Of a stretch of 64,000 nt of DNA, positions 1-11,000 are shown one piece after another. A program made the position numbers and the translations under genes. The stretch covers positions 25,921,137 through 25,985,136 of the forward strand of contig NC_068366.1 in assembly GCF_020536995.1 (NCBI RefSeq). Reading direction: 5' to 3'. The notes under the pieces were generated by a model. It was given only the letters and a program-made list of their open reading frames with translations. It was not told where the DNA came from and ran no database searches. Positions within the stretch are counted from its first letter, which is position 1, and each line of letters opens with the position of its first letter. The stretch is from Dreissena polymorpha. Taxonomy: Eukaryota > Mollusca > Bivalvia > Myida > Dreissenidae.

Positions 1-1390
1 TCAAGTTTCTATTTATTACCCGATAATCCCGTTTATTCCGTTTTTATCAATCTCTTTCTGGTAAATATTTACGATAAAAGCTTTCAGTTATTTCTTTAAC
101 ACAAACCTTGCCATTTTTTAAGTGACTATTTATAGATTTGATGAAATATTGCCTCTGAATATGCGTCAATCCCCTGACCTGTTGTGTGCTTGTTAAAACG
201 CTCAATACACGTCATTTGTATGCAATAGACGCGACGTTGTACATGCTGCATAATTTTCGCGCTCTTTTTAATTGAGAAAAAGATTCGACACAAAATAAAT
301 TTGCACTGCTTATTTGAAGCAAAAATATTTAACGTTGCGGTAACATTTACATTCGGAAGTGTGTTTCGGATTAAAAACGCGTTAACATCGACTTACGGTA
401 ATGGGTTTCGGGTTACAAATTTAATTATTCCCATTTGAGATTTCAACAAATATTAACCGTTGCGTAATAAATTCAACGATAATTTGTTTACACACTTTAC
501 GAGTCGAATAAATGTTTTGACGGAATTATGCATGAAATTCACGTTGTCCACGAGGATCACGGCCGGTTGCCATCATCAGTCTTCTAACTATCGATTATCG
601 GACGAAACATTTACAAGTGTGCGTAATTAATTCAACGAAAATTTGTTAAAGCGCATTACGTGTCGAATAAATGTCAAAAAAACGAGGTGAATCAGTTCTA
701 TAAATGGACATGTTGAAATATACATGTTCTGGAATTAAATAAATTGTTATCACATAATTGTAACCGCTATAATAATTAATTGTTTACCACTTGCAATTAA
801 TTTCTCGTATTAATTATGAGTCATAGGTAACACTTGTTTACAGTAAAAAGGTGTGATGATGATGCCCGAAACCGTCTTTAATGTTGTGCACTGTACTAAT
901 TACCGGTTTTATATTACTCAAATGGTACAACTATTTGCTAATCAAGCTGCGATAAACTCTTATTTCATGCCCGACGTCAATCAAAAATAATGGTCGATAG
1001 TTAACCCCGCCCCCATAAGCATTCGCGTAACCGATTGGACGATGAACTTCACAGTTTGACGACTGGAAAGTTACCAGATACATCCTTGTCAGCATTTAAA
1101 TGACCGTGTAATGTTAGAATAATCGATACGCGCGTCATGCTATTCTCTTATCAGTGGATTATCCATTACCCCATGTGGTGTTTATAGCGATTACTTGTGA
1201 AAGTAGGTACCGAGTGCTCTTTTAAAACAGGGAATATTGATACACTGATAGGGAAACCTTGATTTTTTTGGACAATCTCCACTTTCTTTTACTGAAGAAT
1301 ACACTGATCGGAAAATTTCAAGCGCCCCGGGGACTCTGATTTCGAAATTCAAGCGCCCCGGCAAGGGGCGCTTAAATGGCCTGGGGAAGG
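1..1390. other. Intronic AT-rich stretch, no exon seen
   Basis: No exon of the flanking AP-3 gene or of any other gene is recognisable here. The stretch is presumably intron of AP3B, because the first exon in the window is internal to that gene. Two diverged copies of a roughly 60-bp unit lie near 462-521 and 618-678, sharing 'ATTCAACG' and 'GTCGAATAAATGT' blocks. A short GC-rich inverted motif (AAGCGCCCCGG) occurs twice around 1320-1370. Confidence 0.5.
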
Positions 1391-1877
1391 CACTGATGGA
1401 TAGATGGCAATATGGACATTATGCATGTCATTTCATTTTGTTCCTACGTCAAAAACTGTGGTTGCTATGGCAACCAAAAAAAATCAAAACAAAATCTGAA
1501 AATGTTGGAATTTCTGACAATGGTGGAGCCGGTAGGGGACCATATTGCTTGACAATAGCCTTGTCTGCATATATAGTGCAATATTGTGACAAAAAAAACC
1601 TTTGGGGAGTATCACCTGTCTCCGACGGTGTCTTGTTATATACTGGGGGATATATTGTTTTTGCCCTGTCTGTTTGTTGGTTTGTTTGTGTCAAAATTTA
1701 ACATTTGCCATAACTTTTGCAATATTGAAGATAGCAACTTGATATTTGGCATGCATGTGTATCACATGGAGCTGCACATTTTGAGTGGTGAAAGGTCAAG
1801 GTCAATGTCATCCTTCAAGGTCAAAGGTCAAATATATGGGGGGGACATAGTGTTTCACAAACACATCTTGTTTAAAT
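1391..1877. repeat. Three abutting interspersed-repeat fragments
   Basis: Three fragments lie end to end. At 1391-1566 is a piece of the family also found at 7913-8228 and, reversed, at 60976-61417. At 1567-1638 is the tail of the family seen at 25726-26216 (shared 'TCTCCGACGGT'). At 1645-1877 is a near-complete member of the family that recurs at 29351-29597 and is amplified at 31147-32568 (shared 'GAGCTGCACATTTTGAGTGG'). Open frames across this stretch are repeat-derived. Confidence 0.75.
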
Positions 1878-1961
1878 ATACAGTACATGTATCTGTACCT
1901 ACGTTGTTCACTCATATGCTACATCCATTTCTATGTAAATTGTTTATGTTGTATGTTTCAG

Positions 1962-2014
1962 AGAGTGTGGTAGCAGAAAGTGTTGTTGTCATCAAGAAGT
2001 TACTACAAATGCAG
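1962..2014 (+). CDS. AP3B1: AP3B exon, adaptin trunk helix
   Basis: Acceptor TTTCAG and donor GTTGGT bound 53 bp encoding [17 protein letters not shown] after a split codon. It ends in phase 0. This is the first AP3B exon in the window. Confidence 0.9.
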
Positions 2015-5000
2015 GTTGGTTCTCTGTTCTATTTTATATTCTTTTCGTTGTTAAAAAAAATCAGTGATAAATAAATGTTCGTAAATAATATAACAAAAGA
2101 ATATCCACTCATTACTTTTTTGTAAAATTGGTTTATAGAGCCCTTTTTTGCTATTTCCAAATATCAAAATGATTTTCAGGACAAAAATAAACAAAAGCGT
2201 GTTCTTTTTACTGCTTTTACAGATTTTCAAATTTATTTGGGCAAATATATTCAAAACAGGTAAGTAAAACATTAATTATATCATTTAATATTATCCATCG
2301 CCAAAGGAGGAGGGAGATATAATTTGCATTGTCCGTCTGTACGCAGACTGCACAGGCTACTCTGGGATGGCTTTTTGCACACATGCATACAGCCCAGTTT
2401 ACGCCAAATGAAACTCAATTAACAAAGCAATTTATACAATTGTTTGATTTTTTCCAGACATCAACCCACAAAGACATCATCGTGCACATGGCCCGTATGG
2501 TCGACAACATCACTGTTCCCATGGCGCGGGCCAGCATTCTCTGGTTGATAGGCGAGTATAGCGACCGCGTGCCCAAAATAGCCCCTGATGTGCTGAGAAA
2601 GATGGCCAAGACCTTCATACAAGAGGTAAGGATAAAGCATGTGTGGTTGAGTTTGCATAGAGAAATAGGAATCTACTAATCAACTTAGTACAGTTACAAC
2701 AATGTTAACATTATTTGATTATTTAGTTCACCTGTATTGTTTATCAAAATGTTAATTATATAAAAAAGAAAGCATATTAAGAGTTATGAAGTAACAAATT
2801 TGTGTGATTATTGGAAATCATAGCAATTAAAGTAATAATATAGCCAATGGCATTAATTTAGTTGTAAGCTTTCGTAAATAATTGTCATTTATAATAAGGT
2901 TAGATGGTTTTTACATAAAGAAAAAGTGGCGACAACTAATTTGTTATGAAAATTGATTAAATAATTTTGAGTGTAGCAGAGCTTTTATGGGCATGTTAAC
3001 CAAACATGTAATAAAACCAAAGAAGACAGACAGTGTAATTGTGATTTAATAAGGTGGTAGTGAATATTGTGTGCCTAGCAACAAAACGGTGGTAGTGAAT
3101 ATTGTGTGCCTAGCAACAAAAAGGTGGTAGTGAATATGGTGTGCCTAGCAACAAAAAGGTGGTAGTGAATATGGTGTGCCTAGCAACAAAAAGGTGGTAG
3201 TGAATATGGTGTGCCTAGCAACAAAAAGGTCACAGGTTCGATCCCACTTCAAGGCTTGTGGGAGCGTTCTTTAAATCTCCCCCAAAGACACCAAGAACTG
3301 GTTCTACTCAGGAACCTGACTTGAGATTGTTTCAATAAACCTTAGGCTTTCTCTGCAATTGAGCTAAAATTAAAAGGATTCAATTAAACCTTTCCCATTC
3401 AGAAGCCAAGTGACAATGGCTATGTGCAAACAGCATAAAATCAAAACAGCCTGCAAGTCACTCGCAGTCTGTTCAGGTTTTATGCTGTTTGCTGCTCATC
3501 AGTTTCTCAGAGTTTGAAATGAGGCCTTTAAAACTTAAATCTAGTAAGAAAGGTCTTTAATTAAATTTAACGTTCTAAGGGACTACAAATGCGTCAAAAT
3601 ACATATCTAAGAGGTAAAGGAACTATTTATGATTGACCTGGATTGCAGGAGGACATAGTAAAGCTGCAGATTCTCAATCTCGGTGCCAAACTGGTCATAA
3701 CCAACAGCAAGCAGACCAAGCTTCTATGTCAGTACGTGTTCAACCTCGCCAAGTACGATCAGAACTACGACATTCGTGACCGCTCACGGTTCCTCCGCCA
3801 GCTAGTGTTGCCTTCAGGGGAGAAAGGGATCCTGGCCAAGCATGCCAAGAAGATTTTCCTCGCAACTAAGCCTGCGCCAGTTCTGGAGTCGAAGTTTAAA
3901 GGTCAGTTTGGTGGTATGACGGAAAAGTTATTTAATTTGCTTTATTATTTTTCCGAAATGCCTTTTCCATAACAGCTGGTTGCAAATATTTAACCAGGTT
4001 TACTGAAGGAAAAAACTGGTTATTAGATTGGCGAATGTCGGCGGGCGGAATAAGCTTGTCTGGGCCATAACTTTATCGTTCATTGTGAGATTTTAAAATC
4101 ATTTGGCATATTTGTTCACCATCATTAGAAGGTGTGTCACGCGAAAGAATGACGTCACTGTCTCCAAGGTCATGGTCACACTTTGAGTTCAAAGGTCAAA
4201 AATGGGCATTAATTAGCTTGTCCGGGCCATAACTATGTCATTCATTGTGAGATTTTAAAATCATTTGGCACATTTGTTCACCATCATGGGACGGTGTGTC
4301 ACACGAAAGAATTATGTCAATATCTCCAAGGTCAGGGTCGCCACAACTAAAAATAGATTTATTTTGAAACAAAGGGGGTTAATTATAAACAATCAGTTCA
4401 GTTTGAGTTGTCTCCCTTTATCAGACTTTTTTCACATTGAAAACCAGCTTTTGTGACAATATTGTCCCTTGTTGAGTAAAATATTTGTGTTTGGATTTTC
4501 TTGTTTCATCCAATAAAAATTGTATATAATGACCAGTACCACATTTATTTCCTGGTCATAACCAGCACCAGTCTTCTACCCTGCAGACATTATTATCATA
4601 GCAATTTTGTGTGCATTGTGCCTCTATTTTCATCTCGCTACCCTGTCCCACTGTCATAATTTTCTACATTATGCCTCTGTTTTATGATCATTATAAGCAA
4701 CAGTGAATGACCTGCATTCATTCTAATCTTAGCTATTTTCTGCAAGATGCCCCTGTTTTCAGATCATGACCAATACCAGCTTGGATCCCTGTCTCACATC
4801 TCTGTTTTCAGACCGCGATCAGTACCAGCTCGGTACCCTTTCTCACATGATCAATAGCAGAGCAACCGGGTACCAGCAGCTCCCTGAATGGCCAGAAGTG
4901 GCCCCTGACCCAGCAGTGAGGAATGTCGAGGTGGTCATGCCCTGGACCGAGAAGACGCCGCTGACAAAGAAAGGCAAACCAAAGAAGGAGAAGGCGTTCT

Positions 5001-8000
5001 ATTCGAGCTCTGAGACCTCCGGCGCAGATGGTAAGTGAAAACATAACATCTCTTTTTTTACCATATGTTCAAAACAGATGGGATTATATTTCCAATGTAC
5101 ATTCCATGTATGTGTCTGAGATTTTTATGTCGCAGGCTACACACGAAATACATGATTGTTATTGAGAGAATGCGTAAGGGTTTAACATGTTTGTGATATT
5201 CTCAGTTTTGACTTAAACCCTTATTTGTGTGTCAACCTTTGCTACTGAAGACTCATACAATAAGCCTTCAACATGTATTACCATGAATATTCAGCTTGTC
5301 TTTTGGTCTTTTTGACGTGTTCTACCAAGTAATGACAATCTAAAAATACAAGAAATGTTTAGCAATAGTTTACAAATCTGCATCATATCCATGCATTTTT
5401 TAATGGTTTTTTGAAAACTATAAGTCAATGTTTTATGCAAAAAATGGCACTCAGTTGTGTAGGAGTAAACTATTTCATTATTTAAAATCTAACTGGATGT
5501 AACAGAGAGTTCAGAAGAAGACGCTTATGACAGGAAGTAAAAGTTTCATATATGAAATGTCAGTCTTTTGTGTCTAAGAATAAATTTGTCTATAATATAA
5601 AATCTTACTTGAGTAACAGAGAGTTCAGACGAAGACAGTGATGATGAGGAAGACTCAGGTGATGATTCAGATGAGGATAAGACAGGGAGTGAATCAGAGA
5701 GCGACTCGGACAGTGAGGATACGGAAGAAGATTCTTCTGATGACGTCACAGATTCCTCTGAAGACAGTGATGACAAGGTAAAGGGAGATAAAAAACTAAG
5801 TAGTGGCTGCAATCGATAATGATGACCAGTCTAATTGCACCTACACGTCAGAGTTATTGCCATTTGTTCAACCCTTGACCCCTTAAATACGTATTTTGAC
5901 GCATTTGTAGTCTCTTAGAAAGTTATATTTAATTCAAGACCTTTCTTAGTAGATTCAAGTTTTAAAGGCTTCATTTCCAACCCATAGATACTGATGAGCA
6001 GCAAACAGCATAAAATCTGAACAGACTGCAAGTTACTCGTAGGCTGTTCTGGTTTTATGCTGTTTGCATATAGCCATTTTCACTTTGCGTTTAAGTGGGA
6101 AAGGGTTACCCAAAAATGCAAAATTTTCCATTTCGGATCTCTTATCTTATTCATATTCCACTGAATCTTCACCAAACCTCACATTATACGGGGTAAATTG
6201 TTTTAGAGGGGCTTAAATGCAGGGGTGTCAATTATCCGGATATCCGGATTTTAGCCGTCCAGAGTCGATTTTGAGGTCATTGTAAATCTGATTATTTTGT
6301 GCTTCTATTTATTTCTATCATTTATTCAGTCAACTCATCAGTGTCATTTTTTCAGTCAACTTATCAGTGTCATCTTTTCAGTCAACTTATCAGTGTCATT
6401 TTTTGCTCAGCTGTTTTTGGAGAAAACCCGAGGTATTGTGATTGCCAGCTCGTCGTCCGCCGTCTGCGTCGTGCTAAAACCTTTACATTGGCTCTAAAAT
6501 CAAAGTGCTTCCACCTACAACTTTGAAACTTCATATGTAGATGCACCTTGATGAGTTCTACACGTCACACCCATTTTGGGGTCACTAGGTCAAAGGTCAT
6601 TGTCACTGTGACCTCCCGTTATGCGGTGCTCTTGTTTCAGTAAACTTATCAATATCATCTTTTCAGTCAACTCATCAGTGTCATCTTTTCAGTCAACCAA
6701 TTATTGTAATCTTTTCAGTCAAATCATCAGTGTCATCTTTTCAGTAAGCTTATCAATGTCATCTTTTCAGTCGACTCATCAGTGTCATCTTTTCCGTCTA
6801 CTCATAATTGTCATCTTTTCAGTCAACTCATCAGTGTCATCTTTTCAGTCAACTCATCAGTGTCATCTTTTCAGTCAACTCATCAGTGTCATCTTTTCAG
6901 TCAACTCATTAGTGTCATCTTTTCAGTCAACTCATCAGTGTCATCTTTTCAGTCAACTCATCAGTATCATCTTTAAAGTCAATTCATCAGTTTCATCTTT
7001 TCAGTCAACTCATAAGTGTCATCTTTTCAGTCATCTCATCCATGTCATCTTTTCAGTTAACTCATAATTATCATATTTTCAGTCAACTCATAAGTGTCAT
7101 CTTTTCAGTCAATGCATCAGTTTCATCTTTTCAGTCAACTGATCAGTATCATCTTTAAAGTCAACTCATAAGTGTCATCTTTTCAGTTAAATGATCAGTG
7201 TCATCTTTTCAGTCAACTCATAATTGTAATCTTATCAGTCAACTCATCAGTGTCATCTTTCCAGTCAACTCATATGTGTTTTCTTTTCAGTCAACTATCA
7301 GTGTCATCTTTTAAGTCAACTATCAGTATCATCTTTTCAGTCAACTCATACATGTCATCTTTTCAGTCAACTATCAGTGTCATCTTTTAAGTCAACTATC
7401 AGTATTATCTTTTCAGTCAGCTCATTAATGTCATCTTTTCAGTCAACTTATCAGTATCATCTTTTCAGTCAACTCCACAGAAAAAGCCCACTCAGAAAGT
7501 GGCAGTGACGAGGCCTGCTGTGAAAAGTAACAGCGTCACTGAGGATTCAGATGATGAAAGCTCTGAGGAGTCGACCTCTGAAAGTGAACCAGAAGTCAAG
7601 AAAAAACCCAAACAGGTTGGTTATTATCATAGGGGTGTAATTTTTCCTCCTTTCAGCTGATTTCCTCTCTTTCAATGTCAAAGTTATGTTAAAAGTAATT
7701 ATTAAGTGTGCAGGATCTATATACAAATGAAGAGTTAAGTTGAACCCTTTAAAGAGGGGGAGGGGTAGTGTATTTTCCTTCCCTGAGGTGGTTCATAAAT
7801 CACGCCCCTGAATTAAATGCAGTGTGTTTTTTGCAGATTGGGAATGAGGCTGGGTTGCTTTGGATTGCAAAAATTGGTTTGTTTTTACTGAAGTTGGGAA
7901 ATATGTGTTGTTGTCCCCTACCGGTTTCACTGGAGGGGACTTATGGTTTGCGCTCTGTCTGTCAGTCTGTCTGTCTGTCTGTGCATCACACTTTTCTGGA

Positions 8001-11000
8001 TCCTGCGATAATTTTAAAAGTTCTTCATATTTTTTCATGAAACTTGAAACATTGATAGATGGCAATATGGACATTATGCACATCATTTCATTTTGTTCCT
8101 ACGTTTAACATTCTGATTGCTATGGCAACAAATAAAAAAATAAAAAATAAATAAATTCTGACAATTGTGGAATTTCTGTCATTGGTGGAGCTGGTAGGGG
8201 ACATATATTGCTTGGCAAAAGTCTTGTTGTTTTTGTGATAACAAATACTGATCACCATTTGTGCTTTGTGTTTGTTAAGTACATTTTGTTAAGAATAGTC
8301 TAGTTAATCTTTCACAGTTTTATTGTATGCTTTGATAGTATTTATCTTTTTCTTAGAGAGCAGCATTTTAACCCCATACTTGTACTGTTTTGCAGGCATA
8401 GGCTTCCCGGTATTTCAGACAAATTATGCTTGTTACTTGTTTTTGCAGGAGCCCTTGAAGAAGGCCCAACAGAAGTCGCCACCTAGTAAACCTCAGGATC
8501 TTGACCTGCTACTGGACTTGGGAGATGGTGAGAAAACAAGAACTGATGAAACAAAATGACAAAGCCTGTCAAGCAAAAAGATGCTCTCATCCTCTAAAAC
8601 AAAATGGTGCTCTCCTCCTCTCAAGCAAAAGATGCTCTCATCCTCTAAACAAAGAAGATGCTTTAATCTTCTTTAACAAAATATGATTTCATCCTATCAA
8701 GCAAAAAGATGCTCTAATCCTCTAACACAAAAAGATTCCCACATCCTCTAATACAAAAAGATGCTCTCATAATCTCAAGTAAAAAGATGCTATCATCCTC
8801 TAATACAAAAAGATGCTCTCATCATCTCAAGTAAAAAGATGCTCTCATCCTCTAATACAAAAAGATGCTCTCATCCTCTAAAACAAAAAGATGCTCTCAT
8901 CATCTAAATTGAAAAGATGCTCTCATCATCTCAAGCAGAACGATGCTCTCATCCTCTGATGCAAAAAACGCCCTCTAATCCTTATGTGTTTTGTGCCTTT
9001 TGTGAGACAGCAGTTGGTTTTCTTATCGAGTTAACATGGTGGCAAACCATTTGAGTACCTCAGCGATCAAGACCAAGTAAAACATCTAGTCGAACATCTA
9101 TCCTGTAGTATTTTTATAAGAACTCAAAAAAATATTCATAAACATTATCATTTTAATTGTAAAGCATTGAAATTATTCTCTTGGTATGACTAATATTAAA
9201 GAAAGGAAAACTTTGTATTTAAAATTTATTTTTTCTTAAATCAAACAATGTGCAAATGAATATAATAATGGTTGTAGCAGATAAGCCTTATTGTTAATGG
9301 AGTCATTGAGGAATACACCTGGACTTCATGATGGGCACTTACTGCTATTTTAGTTACTATCTGTATTGTTAAAAGGGTCTATTGTCCAAATACTGTGTTT
9401 TTTTTATACAATAACGAAAGTTAAAAAAATAAAACAATTACTGTGTAAAATCTTAACAAGTATTGCAGTTGTTGTAATACAACTGTTTTTTTTAAATATT
9501 GTTACTTTAATGTAATCATGAATAAAGGTCATGGCAGGTTATTATTGGAGAGCCATCGACATGTTTGTAATCTCATGCCATAATATGTGTGGCATTATGA
9601 GAAAACTGAGCTTAGTGCATGAGTGTAATGAGCAGTACGCATAGGCTTTGAGGGACAACACTTTCTGCTTTTATGTTATTTTTTGTTTAAAGGAAGTGTT
9701 TTCTTAGCAAAGAAATCCAGTCAAGGCCAAGTTTCGTTCTAGATAAGGCTGTGCTGACTGCGCAGGCTAATCTGGAGCAACACTTTATGCTCATGCACTG
9801 AGCTCAATTTTTAAAAGAGCAAGGCTCGTATACAAAGTCAAGACTGCCATGCTTTACTGCTGATTCTGCTGACTGCTTTCTAATCATATCTCCTTACGGT
9901 CTCATGTATTTTCAGTGCCACCACCGATGACCTCGAGTGCAATGCCAGGGTCAGGGGCTGGTGACCTTTTGACCCCAATGAGTGCCCTAAGTCTTGACCA
10001 GACGTCCAAGCCTAAGGCAGCAACACCTTCAGCGCAAATGGTGAGTTCGATTATGTGATTTGATAGCCTAATATTATTTGAAGTTTATATTTAATTTCTG
10101 GAGAACTTCTTGTGATTTGCTTATGCGATAAAAGGTGCTGTCAACACACTGGTTATGTATGTCAAGGTTAAAATGGTAAAAAAAAGACAAATAAGTAAAA
10201 ATGTAAACCCCCAAAATTGTCTTTGATATACTTTTTTCTTAACTTTGGCACACTGAAAGCCTTGGCTTCCTTGCCTCTGATTTTGGAATTATTTTCACAC
10301 ATTTTTAGTGTAATTTTTGTGCAACCTCTTTGTACATAAAAATTTTCACAACTTATCAGAATATATGTCACTTAAGCATTTACTTCATAGAAATTCATCA
10401 GATTTTTTTTTAGATAAAAGTTGTTTGTAAAGCCTTTTAATTGCTTAGATTGCTTTTCTATTATATAATCAAAAAAAATATTGATGTAATCAATTGATAA
10501 ATAAACAGCTACGAAAGCTTTTTACAGTGCTTTAAGCGTAAACAAATCTTAGTTTATCTTCAAATCTTAGTTTATCTTTCCTTTTTCTAGTTCACACCAC
10601 AAGTCCAGGGAAAGACGTATGAGTTATTGAATAAATTGTCAGGCGATGGCCTGGGCATCACATACAAATTCACCCGAACAATATCCATATTCACTCCAAA
10701 AATGGTCTCTATTGAGCTCACGTTCACTAACAGCAGTGAAAGTATAGTGTCCAATATCAGGATAGGACAGAAGGTGAGTACATGAGTACTTAGAGTTGGT
10801 ATATGGATAAAGCAGACACTTAGGGTTACTGCAATTCGTGAATAGTGGAGAACTTAGACTTGGTATTCAGATTAAAAATACACTAATGGATTAGAAGCTA
10901 CATGTATATTTACTCCCTTCAAAAAGAAAATTCCTTAAAACTCCTTTTGCTTGATTGCATTGAAAGCCTAAGGCTGATTTAGACACTCGCAAGTTTGTTT

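Noticed and set aside
2329-2679. A 116-codon frame taken whole as AP3B coding sequence
   Set aside because: Only 2458-2625 aligns with AP-3 beta; the start is a repeat fragment and the end runs past a clear donor.
6325-7468. Regular 26-bp repeats looking like a CRISPR array or a long repetitive gene
   Set aside because: Units are directly tandem with no unique spacers, the setting is an animal intron, and all frames are open only because of the periodicity.
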